Positions 27,137-35,725 of a stretch of 64,000 nucleotides of DNA are shown here, piece by piece. The notes under the pieces were generated by a model, which ran no database searches, was not told the origin of the DNA, and was given only the letters and a program-made list of their open reading frames with translations. The stretch spans positions 10,472 through 74,471 of the forward strand of contig CAKSCM010000009.1 of NCBI GenBank assembly GCA_934444365.1, given 5' to 3'. Positions within the stretch are counted from its first letter, which is position 1. The number at the start of each line of letters is the position of its first letter. This DNA is from an uncultured Eubacteriales bacterium (GTDB taxonomy: Bacteria; Bacillota; Clostridia; Oscillospirales; Acutalibacteraceae). The translations under genes were made by a program, and so were the position numbers.

Positions 27137-27177
27137 GACCTCCGGGACCGACTTTAACGTCAATCACGGAGGTTTTT
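27137..27177 (+). terminator. Terminator after the alpha/alpha-toroid gene
   Basis: The stem ACCTCCG (27137) / CGGAGGT (27166) is followed by TTTTTT. Confidence 0.8.
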
Positions 27178-27294
27178 TAATTCAGTTTTAATATTATATT
27201 TTTTAAAAACTATATTCCCGATACGATAAAAACCGATACGGCATTTAAATAATATTCTTCTTATATGATGTTATCTATTTATCAAATAAATATA

Positions 27295-28398
27295 CTAATC
27301 CTTCTCCGTGTAAAGCTTTACGTATTTTTGAACGATGTCTGACATTACGGGCAGCTTTTTCTCTACATCTTCAACCAGTTTAAGCTGGGTTCTGGCCCTG
27401 TCGAGATTGTGGTTTTCACGGTGGACCTTAAAGTATACGTCGCCGTTTAAATAATCGGCAAGAAAACGCGTTCCGCACTCGTATGTAAGTATAAGCACCG
27501 ACATCGGCAAAAGCTCAATTTCCGTTTCGGTCAGGCAATGTGCCGTCTGCTGCAAAAAGCCCTTGGTAAACTGCTCAAACTTTTCAAGATCAAACCAGAT
27601 CTTATCGAGATCGGTCTCATCCTCCGCTCCGCTTGAAGCACCGAAACGAAGCGCATCACCGAAATCGAACAGCGCCGATCCCGGCATAACGGTATCGAGG
27701 TCTATTACGCAGGATTTTTCATTGTCGTCCTTATCAAACAGAATGTTGTTGAGCTTGGTGTCGTTGTGGGTTACCCTAAGCGGAACCGAGCCGTCGGCCA
27801 TTCTATCGGTAATGCAGGAGGCATACTTGCTGAATTTCAAAGCCGCCTCTATTTCTTTTTTTGCATATTCGGCCCGGTTTGCCGCATTGTTTTCTATTGC
27901 GCATTCGAGCTGTTTAACCCTTTCGGGGGTGTTATGAAAATCCTTTATGGTTTCATGAAGAGTTTCGGCCGAAAAATCGCTTAGCATTGCCTGGAATTTA
28001 CCGAACGCACGGCCGGCATAGTAAAGCTGTATAGGATTTTCAACCAGATCGTAGCTTACGGAATTTTCTATAAAATGATACATTCTGAAAACGTTTCCGT
28101 CATCAGCCTTATAACAGTTCTTTTTGTCCTTGGTATAAATAACCGTAAGGGTTTCGTTTTTCGGGTCACCGCCGTTTTTTGTGATTTTTTCAGAGAGAAA
28201 ACGGGTCACATTTACGATGTTTTCCATCACATTCTCCGGCTCTTTAAAGACATTCGTGTTTATCCGCTGAAGAATAAACTTCGGGTCGGTCTCACACAAA
28301 TATGTATCGTTTATGTGGCCGTTTCCGTAGGACTGAATGTCTGTTTCTATATCAAACTGCGAACAAATTCCCCTTAAATCGAAGCTGTCGGTTGCCAC
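27295..28398 (-). CDS. Aminoglycoside-phosphotransferase-fold kinase, N-acetylhexosamine 1-kinase (NahK)-like
   Basis: The protein of 367 residues has the APH fold: the catalytic loop VTHNDTKLNNILFD (about residue 210) and the metal-binding motif VIDLDTVMPGSALFDFGDALRFGA (about 230-253, quoted here in parts: VIDLDTVMPGS and FDFGDALRFG). The N-terminal GNGHINDTY and FILQRINTNVF segments, with the metal motif, closely resemble NahK, which phosphorylates GlcNAc/GalNAc at C1 in the lacto-N-biose/galacto-N-biose pathway. No LNB phosphorylase is nearby, so the sugar is unproven. I chose the GTG at 28398 (GGAAGGGG upstream) rather than the ATG pair 78 bases earlier, which lacks a ribosome site. Confidence 0.75.
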   Translation of the reverse strand: MATDSFDLRGICSQFDIETDIQSYGNGHINDTYLCETDPKFILQRINTNVFKEPENVMENIVNVTRFLSEKITKNGGDPKNETLTVIYTKDKKNCYKADDGNVFRMYHFIENSVSYDLVENPIQLYYAGRAFGKFQAMLSDFSAETLHETIKDFHNTPERVKQLECAIENNAANRAEYAKKEIEAALKFSKYASCITDRMADGSVPLRVTHNDTKLNNILFDKDDNEKSCVIDLDTVMPGSALFDFGDALRFGASSGAEDETDLDKIWFDLEKFEQFTKGFLQQTAHCLTETEIELLPMSVLILTYECGTRFLADYLNGDVYFKVHRENHNLDRARTQLKLVEDVEKKLPVMSDIVQKYVKLYTEKD

Positions 28399-28713
28399 TG
28401 TAATGACCCCTTCCGTTTTCTTTCGTTTTTTCTTACTAATACATATTATATCGGAAAAATTGAAATTCTCCATCATTGCAGCAAATTAATCTTTTTTCGG
28501 ATCAATCTTGCGAACATCATTTAATCTTTAATTAACAAATGCTCAAAAGGTTTGCAACAAGAACAAAATCCAAACATTTCACCGCTCGGTAAAAGGTTCG
28601 GATTCGCCATGACTGATACGAATAGCTGATAGGGACCTGAAGGCTGAAAACGCGAGCATAAAGAAAACAATTTACTTTTATTTTCACACGCGAACCGCCT
28701 TAAGGTGCTTACC

Positions 28714-28800
28714 TGGTGCCGCTGACCGGACTTGAACCGGTACGATATCGCTATCGAGGGATTTTAAGTCCCTTGTGTCTGCCTATTCCACCACAGCGGC
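28714..28800 (-). tRNA. tRNA-Leu (UAA)
   Basis: The minus strand folds as a class II tRNA: acceptor stem GCCGCTG/CAGCGGC, D arm, anticodon stem GGGA/TCCC with loop CTTAAAA (anticodon TAA), a long variable arm, and a T arm with GGTTCAAGTCC. The discriminator A and the CCA end are encoded. A strong promoter lies just upstream at 28853-28881. Confidence 0.95.
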
Positions 28801-28852
28801 GAATTTTTGTTTCTGCTTAAAATCGGGAAAATTCTGACCCGTCAGCCTAACG

Positions 28853-28881
28853 ATTATAACCCATAAGACATCCCGTGTCAA
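28853..28881 (-). promoter_or_regulatory. Sigma-A promoter of tRNA-Leu
   Basis: The minus strand reads TTGACA, 17 bases, TATAAT, about 50 bases before the tRNA 5' end. Confidence 0.85.
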
Positions 28882-28890
28882 TAATTAAGT

Positions 28891-28998
28891 TTTGCTCCTT
28901 TAAAGTTTTTTCTGCTTATATTCCGCACATACTGTACCGGACAAAGACTCTTTTCCGGTAAATCACATGGCAAAATACAGATACTTTAAAGGAGCAAA
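28891..28998. repeat. Perfect 15-bp inverted repeat between potD and tRNA-Leu
   Basis: TTTGCTCCTTTAAAG at 28891-28905 and its exact reverse complement at 28984-28998 flank 78 bases that contain an inner ACCGG/CCGGT hairpin. It may be the end structure of the potD transcript or the footprint of a small mobile element. No T-run follows on the minus strand. Confidence 0.55.
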
Positions 28999-29027
28999 CA
29001 CGATAAACAATTTAAGTGATTTTTTAC

Positions 29028-30212
29028 TTACTCGGCCTTTTTGCGAACCCTTTTTATTATTATAAAGGCGGTCGCCGCAACAAGGGCCAAAGCGACTATC
29101 GCATAAACGAATGAGCTGATTTCGGTGCGCTTGACCTGACTCCAGCCGTCGTCCATTATTTTCTGGGTGTCGGCGTCAAGATATAAAAATTCCTCACCGC
29201 GCGAGAGAATTTCGGCCGACGGATAAACCACCTCATCGTTGTAATAAGAGTACTCGGGATCCTGCTCAACCGAGGTTATCGGGCTTGAATAGCCTATCGT
29301 CTCGGCGTTTGCAAGGGCAATCTCATGCGAGCACATAAAATTGATATACTCCTCGGCCGCCGCCTTGTTTTTGGCCCCTTTGGGAATGCACATGGCATCC
29401 ACAAAAACGTTGAAGCCTTCCTTCGGGAAAACAAATTCGAGGTCGGGATTATTGGCCTGCATGGTTTTAAAATCTCCGGCATAATACGGGGCGATCGCCG
29501 CCTCGCCGCTTTCCATTTTATTAAAGACCTCATCGGCAACATAGGCCTGTACAAGGGGCTTTTGCTCCTTTAACTTCTCGGTGGCAGCATCCCACTGAGC
29601 CTTATCGGTGGTGTTGTAGCTGTAACCGAGCAGAGAAAGCGCCACGGCATATGCGTCGCGCGGGTTGTTGAACATAAGTATTTTACCGGCATACTGTTCG
29701 TCCCACATATCGGCCCATCCCTCAAGAGGCGCCGAAACCATTGTTTTATTGTAAATAATGCCGGCGGTTCCCCATGTATAAGGCACCGAATATTCGCTGT
29801 TCGGATCGTACGAAAGCGAGGTTTTTATCACCTTTTCGTCTACGCTCTTATAATTCGGAATGTTTGAAAAATCGAGCTTTTCAAGCATATCCTCCTTTAT
29901 AAGACGGGAAATCATGTAATCCGACGGGGTTATAACGTCGTAATTGGCTCCGCCTGCTTTAAGCTTTGCATACATGGTCTCATTGGTGTCGTAATTTGAG
30001 TAATTTACGGTCATTTTAACGCCGTATTTCTGCTCGTAATACTTTTCAAATTCGGCGTTGACGTCGAGCGAATCCTCAGATCCGTCCGAGATATACTCGC
30101 CCCAGTTGAACACGTTGAGTGTAACCGGGTCGTTGTTGTCGGCACTTACCGCAACGCAAAGCGACGACAAAACCACAACAAGTACAGATAAAAATGACAA
30201 AAACCTTTTCAA
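29028..30212 (-). CDS. potD: Spermidine/putrescine ABC transporter substrate-binding protein PotD, C-terminally anchored
   Basis: This is the extracytoplasmic polyamine-binding subunit. It has a cleavable-type N-terminal hydrophobic segment, then the PotD start VTLNVFNWGEYI, YDVITPSDYMISRLIKE near 120, SVPYTWGTAGIIYN near 150 and the DEVFNKMESGEAAIAPYYAGD region. No lipobox cysteine is visible. Instead the C-terminus ends in a transmembrane helix (VYAIVALALVAATAFIII) and a basic stop KRVRKKAE, so the protein is probably tethered from its C-terminus. The TTG start follows AAGGAG. It is the last gene of the pot unit. Confidence 0.92.
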   Translation of the reverse strand: MKRFLSFLSVLVVVLSSLCVAVSADNNDPVTLNVFNWGEYISDGSEDSLDVNAEFEKYYEQKYGVKMTVNYSNYDTNETMYAKLKAGGANYDVITPSDYMISRLIKEDMLEKLDFSNIPNYKSVDEKVIKTSLSYDPNSEYSVPYTWGTAGIIYNKTMVSAPLEGWADMWDEQYAGKILMFNNPRDAYAVALSLLGYSYNTTDKAQWDAATEKLKEQKPLVQAYVADEVFNKMESGEAAIAPYYAGDFKTMQANNPDLEFVFPKEGFNVFVDAMCIPKGAKNKAAAEEYINFMCSHEIALANAETIGYSSPITSVEQDPEYSYYNDEVVYPSAEILSRGEEFLYLDADTQKIMDDGWSQVKRTEISSFVYAIVALALVAATAFIIIKRVRKKAE

Positions 30213-30246
30213 TTCCTTCGTTTCTCCTTAAATAAAGATTTTTTTA

Positions 30247-31098
30247 TCACATTGAAAACCTTTTAAGGTTTTCAAGTCCTACCCTTATGCTCTCGTCCAC
30301 CGGCTCCATCCCCTCGAATTCGAGAGAAATATATCCGTCGTATCCGGCGGCCTTTAAAATGTTTATACACTGCTTTACCGGAACGCAGCCGTGGCCCAAA
30401 ACCGTACCGCGAAGGTAGTTTTGTCCCCGGGTTTTAAAAAAGCAAGCCCCGGGGTCCTCGCCCGATCCAGACTTATAAAGAAAATCCTTGGCATGGATAT
30501 AAAAGGCATGAGGAGCAAGCCTTGATACCGCCTTTGACGGCTCCTCATCGACGCAAAGGAAATTGCCGATATCCACAAGCAGGCCGAAATTCTCATATCC
30601 GACGGCGTTAAAAAGCGCCTCTACGCGGTCGGAATCCTGGCATATAAACCCGTGGTTCTCGGTCATTGTGCGAACACCGCTGCCCTGTGCGTATTCGGCC
30701 ACTCCGCGCACGCAATCGGCGACGGATTTAAGGCCTTGATCAAAGGAAGCGAAAAATCCCCCTGCCCCGAAAACGTCATGCCGCATGAGCTTCGAGCCCA
30801 TCAAGGCGGCCGCATCGACGTAACGCTTTAACCGTTCAACCTCGTTGTGCCTGCCCTTTTCATCCTTGTTAAAATCGGCAGCTATTGCAAGGTTTGTAAC
30901 CTCAAGGCCGAAGCTCCTTGCCCTTTTGCCGAATTCCTCCGCAAAACCAAGAATTTCCTTATCATCAATATATCCCGAAGGACTCAGTTCAATGCCGTCA
31001 AACCCGATATCCGCCGCTTTTTTCACACAATCGGCAAGGGTCATCTCCCCATTTGCAATGCTCCTTGCAAAGCTGTAGGTCGTAACGGAATACTTCAT
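30247..31098 (-). CDS. Sugar phosphate isomerase/epimerase (AP endonuclease 2/xylose isomerase-like TIM barrel)
   Basis: The 283-residue protein starts with KYSVTTYSFARSI and shows the TIM-barrel elements IGFDGIELSPSGYID, GVRTMTENHGF, GLLVDIGNF and GYISLEFEGMEP, with the Glu/Asp/His metal ligands expected of the family. Specific substrates in this family cannot be read from sequence. It sits between potC and potD, inside the polyamine transporter unit, with short gaps on both sides (50 and 34 bases), so it is probably co-transcribed. The ATG at 31098 has TAGGAGGA eight bases upstream. Confidence 0.8.
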   Translation of the reverse strand: MKYSVTTYSFARSIANGEMTLADCVKKAADIGFDGIELSPSGYIDDKEILGFAEEFGKRARSFGLEVTNLAIAADFNKDEKGRHNEVERLKRYVDAAALMGSKLMRHDVFGAGGFFASFDQGLKSVADCVRGVAEYAQGSGVRTMTENHGFICQDSDRVEALFNAVGYENFGLLVDIGNFLCVDEEPSKAVSRLAPHAFYIHAKDFLYKSGSGEDPGACFFKTRGQNYLRGTVLGHGCVPVKQCINILKAAGYDGYISLEFEGMEPVDESIRVGLENLKRFSM

Positions 31099-31148
31099 CT
31101 GCAAGTCCTCCTACCGCTGCACTGATACAGCCGGTTTGTTATCGGCCG

Positions 31149-31964
31149 TTATTTCCCGGATGCGGAATTTGTCTTTAGCTTTTTCTCGTTGCGATTCTGC
31201 CGGACATTTATCAGTATAAGCAGCACGAGCACCACGACAAAAAGTATTGTCGAAAGGGCGTTTATGTCCGGACGAACACGTTTTTTGGTCATGGAATAAA
31301 TCCTAAGCGGAAGGGTCTGAAAGCCCGGACCGCTGACAAAATAGCTTATTACAAAATCATCGATCGAAAGGGTAAACGACATTATAAATCCGGTGATTAT
31401 TCCCGGTACGACCGACGGCAAAACCGCCTTAAAAAAGGCCTTTATAGGGGTGCAGCCGAGGTCCTGAGCCGCCTCGGACAAATACCTGTCGGAGGCCTTA
31501 AGCATCGGCAGCACCGAAAAAATAACGTAGGGTAAATTAAAGGTTATATGAGCTATAAGCACGGTTACAAATCCGAGGGTCGAGGTGTTTTTAAACAGCA
31601 CACCCACAAAAACAAACAGCAGCATAAGCGAAACGCCGGTTACTATGTCGGGGTTCATAAGCGGTATATTGGTAACCGCACTGACCGCTTTTTTCTGCCA
31701 GCGGTGCATATAGGATATTCCGACCGCCGCCGCCGTGCCGAGCACCGTTGCGATAACGGCCGACAAAACGGCCACTATAAGGGTGTTGTACAGCGAGCCG
31801 ATGGTCTGCCTGTCGCGAAAAAGCTCGGCATACCATTTAAACGAAAATCCCGTAAAAACTCCGGTGGAATCGCCTTTGTTAAATGAAAAGAAAATCATGA
31901 CAAGGATAGGAGCATACATCAGGAAAAAAATTATGAAAAGATATATCTTAGAGGCTTTTTTCAT
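31149..31964 (-). CDS. potC: Spermidine/putrescine ABC transporter permease PotC
   Basis: This is a six-span permease (271 residues) with the EAA loop EAAQDLGCTPIKAFFKAVLP that docks on the ATPase. It begins MKKASKIYLFIIFFLMYAPI, the normal PotC start. The ATG overlaps the potB stop by four bases (ATGA), so the two are translationally coupled. Confidence 0.93.
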   Translation of the reverse strand: MKKASKIYLFIIFFLMYAPILVMIFFSFNKGDSTGVFTGFSFKWYAELFRDRQTIGSLYNTLIVAVLSAVIATVLGTAAAVGISYMHRWQKKAVSAVTNIPLMNPDIVTGVSLMLLFVFVGVLFKNTSTLGFVTVLIAHITFNLPYVIFSVLPMLKASDRYLSEAAQDLGCTPIKAFFKAVLPSVVPGIITGFIMSFTLSIDDFVISYFVSGPGFQTLPLRIYSMTKKRVRPDINALSTILFVVVLVLLILINVRQNRNEKKLKTNSASGK

Positions 31965-32785
31965 ACGACCATCGTCTCCCCTTCCCCGTCGGTATACTGG
32001 TTCATTATGGCTATGCATATAAAGATCATGACCATAAGCACCAGCGACAGCGCCGCGCCGACATTGTAGTTATACTCCCAGTTGAACTTTGTGTCGATAA
32101 CATCGCCTATAAGCATGAGGTTTCCGCCGAGCTTCTGGGAAATATAAAAGGTACTTACCGACGGAACAAACACCATGGTAACGCCCGAGGCGATTCCCGG
32201 AACACTAAGCGGCAGCACCACTCTTTTAAAAACCGACATGGCCGAGCCGCCCAGATCCTGAGCCGCCTCGATAAGGTTTTTGTCGATCTTGGTCATGACG
32301 GTATAAAGCGGCAGTATCATATACGGAATAAAGTTGTAAACCATACCTATAACGACGGCCGCACGGGTGTTTATAACGTGTATAGGACCTATACCGATAT
32401 ACGAAAGCAGGCTGTTTATTATACCGGTATCCTCCAGAATGGTCATAAGCGCATAGGTCCTCAGTATAAGATTCATCCACATCGGCAGCATGACAAGCAC
32501 TATCATTATACGCTGCTTCGATTGCGGCATTCGCGATATCATATAGGCTATCGGATATGCGATAACAAGGCTTATAACGGTAGCTACCGCACCCAGCCAC
32601 ACCGACAGCAAAAGGGTGTCGCCGTAATCCGCAATGGCCGAAATGTTGTTAAGCGTGAAGGCCCCATCGCTGTCGGTAAAGGCATAATAAGCCACCACGC
32701 CTAAAGGCACGACTATAAATATTACCGACCACAAAAGGTAGGGCGCCGCGCATAGGCGCTGAGCCAAAGTGCGTTTAGCCTTCAA
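31961..32785 (-). CDS. potB: Spermidine/putrescine ABC transporter permease PotB
   Basis: This is the partner permease (274 residues, six spans) with the EAA loop EAAQDLGGSAMSVFKRVVLP and an N-terminus AQRLCAAPYLLWSVIFIVVP typical of PotB. Its ATG overlaps the potA stop by four bases and its stop overlaps the potC start. Confidence 0.93.
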   Translation of the reverse strand: MKAKRTLAQRLCAAPYLLWSVIFIVVPLGVVAYYAFTDSDGAFTLNNISAIADYGDTLLLSVWLGAVATVISLVIAYPIAYMISRMPQSKQRIMIVLVMLPMWMNLILRTYALMTILEDTGIINSLLSYIGIGPIHVINTRAAVVIGMVYNFIPYMILPLYTVMTKIDKNLIEAAQDLGGSAMSVFKRVVLPLSVPGIASGVTMVFVPSVSTFYISQKLGGNLMLIGDVIDTKFNWEYNYNVGAALSLVLMVMIFICIAIMNQYTDGEGETMVV

Positions 32786-33960
32786 TTCTTGTCATCCCCT
32801 TCGCTTTCTTCGCCCTCTTCGAAAATCTCGCTCGCTTCCTCCTCGGGAACGTAATCCGGATCGGAAAGATGATCCATTTCCTCGCTGAAGGTGCTGTAAT
32901 CGCCGAACATTCCGGAATACTCCGATTTTTTCATAACATGTATATCCTCGGGATTAAGCACAATGCCTATATCATCCCCGACGTTTATACAGTCGGTGGT
33001 CTGTATCATCCATTTAAAGCCCTTTATATCCACTATTACCTCATAATGGACACCCTTGAAGGTCGATCCGGTAACAATACCCGACAGATGTCCCTTTTCC
33101 GGAACGGTAACGTCTATATCCTCGGGACGTATTACTATGTCGACCGGCTCGTCCTTATCAAAGCCCTTATCGACGCAATCGAAGACCTTGCCGGCAAATT
33201 CGCACTTATAATCCTCGCGCATAATGCCGTCTAAAATATTGCTGTCCCCTATAAAATCGGCGACAAAGGCATTCTCCGGCTCGTTGTAAATATCCTGAGG
33301 GGTTCCTATCTGCTGAATTAACCCCTTATCCATAACCACAACGCGATCGGACATGGAAAGCGCCTCTTCCTGATCGTGGGTTACGAAAATAAAGGTTATT
33401 TTAAGCCGCTGCTGTATTTTTTTAAGCTCAACCTGCATATCCTTGCGAAGCTTTAAATCAAGGGCTGCAAGCGGCTCGTCAAGAAGCAGTACCTTGGGAC
33501 TTGTAACCAAAGCGCGGGCTATTGCAACACGCTGCTGCTGACCTCCCGAAAGGGTGGCGATCCGCCGCTTTTCAAAGCCCTTTAAGCCGACAAGCTCTAT
33601 CATCTCGCCGACCTTGCTTTTTATCTCCTTTTCGGGGAGCTTGCGCACCCTCAGTCCGAAGGCGACGTTCTCGAAAACGTTAAGATGCTCAAACAGCGCA
33701 TAACGCTGAAATATCGTACATACCTCGCGCTTATACGGAGGAAGATCGTTGATATTCCGTCCGTCAAAAAAAACATCGCCGCTGTTCTGACTTACAAAAC
33801 CCGCAATTATCCGAAGGGTAGTGGTTTTGCCGCAGCCGGAGGGGCCGAGCAATGTAACAAATTCCCCGTCTTTTATTGAAAGACTGATATCGCGAAGAAT
33901 GGGTTCCGAGTCGAATTCGACGACAATATTTTTAAGCTCTATTAAATTTTTGTCGGACAT
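32782..33960 (-). CDS. potA: Spermidine/putrescine ABC transporter ATPase PotA
   Basis: The 392-residue ATPase has Walker A GPSGCGKTTTL near residue 39, the signature LSGGQQQRVAIARALV near 137, Walker B VLLLDEPLAALD near 158 and the H-loop FVTHDQEEA near 192. The C-terminal part is a TOBE domain (VIRPEDIDV, FKGVHYEVIVD), followed by an acidic Glu/Asp-rich tail of about 35 residues that is longer than usual. AAGGTGG precedes the ATG. It heads the pot operon. Confidence 0.95.
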   Translation of the reverse strand: MSDKNLIELKNIVVEFDSEPILRDISLSIKDGEFVTLLGPSGCGKTTTLRIIAGFVSQNSGDVFFDGRNINDLPPYKREVCTIFQRYALFEHLNVFENVAFGLRVRKLPEKEIKSKVGEMIELVGLKGFEKRRIATLSGGQQQRVAIARALVTSPKVLLLDEPLAALDLKLRKDMQVELKKIQQRLKITFIFVTHDQEEALSMSDRVVVMDKGLIQQIGTPQDIYNEPENAFVADFIGDSNILDGIMREDYKCEFAGKVFDCVDKGFDKDEPVDIVIRPEDIDVTVPEKGHLSGIVTGSTFKGVHYEVIVDIKGFKWMIQTTDCINVGDDIGIVLNPEDIHVMKKSEYSGMFGDYSTFSEEMDHLSDPDYVPEEEASEIFEEGEESEGDDKN

Positions 33961-34044
33961 TTATGCACCCACCTTTTTTATATCGGCGCGGTGCAAAAAC
34001 GCACAAAACGCCACAATATTTTTTATTTCATATCAATGATACAA

Positions 34045-34073
34045 ATAATATATATTTTCGAGCAAAAAGTCAA
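34045..34073 (-). promoter_or_regulatory. Sigma-A promoter of the pot operon
   Basis: The minus strand reads TTGACT, 17 bases, TATTAT, about 85 bases before potA. Just upstream a TCGGCA/TGCCGA stem with a T6 run (around 34086-34112) looks like a minus-strand terminator without an obvious gene behind it. Confidence 0.8.
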
Positions 34074-34171
34074 TAGCAATGCGAAAAAATCGGCATTTTT
34101 TTAATCTGCCGACGAATATTTTACATTTTTCCCGATAACTTGAATAATAAGTGAGGTCTTTTGCTATAATT

Positions 34172-34440
34172 TACATAATTGAGCCATCCAATCAAAGCCC
34201 GTTTCAAGCGGATGCGCTCGCATTCCGCAAGGGCGAAAACACTGCTTTCCATAAGCATATTTGCTTTAAGCTTTGCGGTATTGCATATAATGATATTATA
34301 TGTTATTATCATTAAGATATTTTATACTTATGCTGCACCGGACATCGCCTTTCAACCCTAATCGGAACATGACAGCGCCTTTTTCGAGGTCGATCATCCG
34401 TTATGCGGTGCAGCGCCAAAGGGAGAAAATGTAATCCGCT
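34172..34440 (+). ncRNA. Structured 5' leader of the SAH-recycling genes (candidate)
   Basis: A TATAAT box at 34165-34170 (weak TTGAAT at 34140, 19-base spacer) would start an RNA of about 270 bases. It contains a nested hairpin (GCCC...GGGC, 34197-34234, enclosing GCGGATGC/GCATTCCGC), an AAGCA/TGCTT hairpin, and a perfect 9-bp closing stem GCTGCACCG (34332) / CGGTGCAGC (34406) just before the ribosome site. A start-stop ATGTAA lies at 34429. It does not match the SAH or SAM riboswitch consensus that I know. Function is inferred from position only. Confidence 0.4.
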
Positions 34441-35721
34441 ATGAATATACTTATAAAAGATGCCGACCGGCTGCTTTTTGAAAACGGGGCCTTTACCGTG
34501 TCACGTGGTGATATCTGCATATCAAACGGTAAAATAACGTCGCTCGATTCGGAATCGGATAATTTTAGGGCCGACAAAATCCTCTCCGGCGACGACCGAT
34601 TGGTCATTCCCGGTCTTATAAACGCTCACACCCATTCGTATATGGATCTTTTCCGCAACTGTGCCGACGACCTTACCTTTTCCGACTGGCTGTTCGGCAG
34701 GGTTATGCCCCTTGAGGACAAGCTGACCTTTGACGACTGCTATACCGGCGCGCTTCTTGCCTGCGCCGAGATGATAAAAAGCGGTACAACCTGTTTTCTC
34801 GATATGCATCCCTTTAAAAACCAGACCGCAAAGGCAGCGAGGGACACGGGACTGAGAGCGGTAATATCAAGAGGGCTTACCGATTCGCTCGGCGAACAGG
34901 CCGGTCTTGACCGTCTTGCCCAGGCCAAAGAGGAAATGGAAAACTTCAAGGATGAGGAGCTCATAACCTTCATGGCCGCTCCCCACGCCGTTTATACCTG
35001 CAGTAAGGAATATCTTATAAAAATACGCGATTTTGCCCTTTATGAGAATCTGCCCATAAACATGCATTTAAGCGAGACCGTCGACGAGGTAAAAGGTATC
35101 GCTGAGCAGTACGGCTGCTCGCCGGTGGAATATGTCGAAAGTCTCGGTCTTTTTGACATTCACACGGTCGCTGCCCATTGCGTTCAGCTGAGCGACCGGG
35201 ATATATCAATACTGGCCGAAAAAGGCGTTTATGTCGCCACCAACCCAAAAAGCAATTTAAAGCTTGCCAACGGAATAGCCCCTGTCGACGCACTGCTCAA
35301 AAAGGGCGCAAAGGTATGTATAGGAACCGATTCGGCGGCCAGCAACAACACCCTTGATATGTTTGAAGAAATGCGATTTGCCGCCCTTTTGCAAAAGGGG
35401 GTCACGCACGATCCGACCTCGGCCGACGCACAAAGCATTCTAAAAGCCGCAACAATAACCGGCGCCGAGGCGCTCGGCGTAAATTCGGGCGAAATCGCCG
35501 TCGGCAAAAACGCCGATTTGGTTATGCTTGATACATCCGCAATCCCGTTTTGTCCTAAGAGCAATCCCGTATCGGCTCTTGTCTATTCGGTCTCAAAGAG
35601 CGAGGTAAAAACGGTCATTGTAAACGGAAATATCCTCATGCTCGACGGAGTGCTTACCACAATAGACGAGGCCGCCGTCAAGGAAAAATGCAACAGAATA
35701 TACGAAAGGATAAACGGTTAA
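34441..35721 (+). CDS. mtaD: S-adenosylhomocysteine/5'-methylthioadenosine deaminase
   Basis: This is an amidohydrolase-superfamily deaminase (426 residues). It has the metal-binding HxH in INAHTHSYMDLF near residue 62, the second-sphere HLSET near 202, HCVQLSD near 240 and the GTDSAASNN aspartate near 299. The family deaminates SAH, MTA or adenosine to the inosyl form. The next gene encodes SAH hydrolase (4-base gap), so SAH disposal is the likely job. The best ribosome site (GGGAG) is 15 bases from the ATG, longer than usual. Confidence 0.88.
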   Translation: MNILIKDADRLLFENGAFTVSRGDICISNGKITSLDSESDNFRADKILSGDDRLVIPGLINAHTHSYMDLFRNCADDLTFSDWLFGRVMPLEDKLTFDDCYTGALLACAEMIKSGTTCFLDMHPFKNQTAKAARDTGLRAVISRGLTDSLGEQAGLDRLAQAKEEMENFKDEELITFMAAPHAVYTCSKEYLIKIRDFALYENLPINMHLSETVDEVKGIAEQYGCSPVEYVESLGLFDIHTVAAHCVQLSDRDISILAEKGVYVATNPKSNLKLANGIAPVDALLKKGAKVCIGTDSAASNNTLDMFEEMRFAALLQKGVTHDPTSADAQSILKAATITGAEALGVNSGEIAVGKNADLVMLDTSAIPFCPKSNPVSALVYSVSKSEVKTVIVNGNILMLDGVLTTIDEAAVKEKCNRIYERING

Positions 35722-35725
35722 ATAA

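Noticed and set aside
34121..34361. Short frames of 60-63 residues on both strands before mtaD
   Set aside because: Overlapping hairpins explain the region better, and neither frame has a ribosome site.
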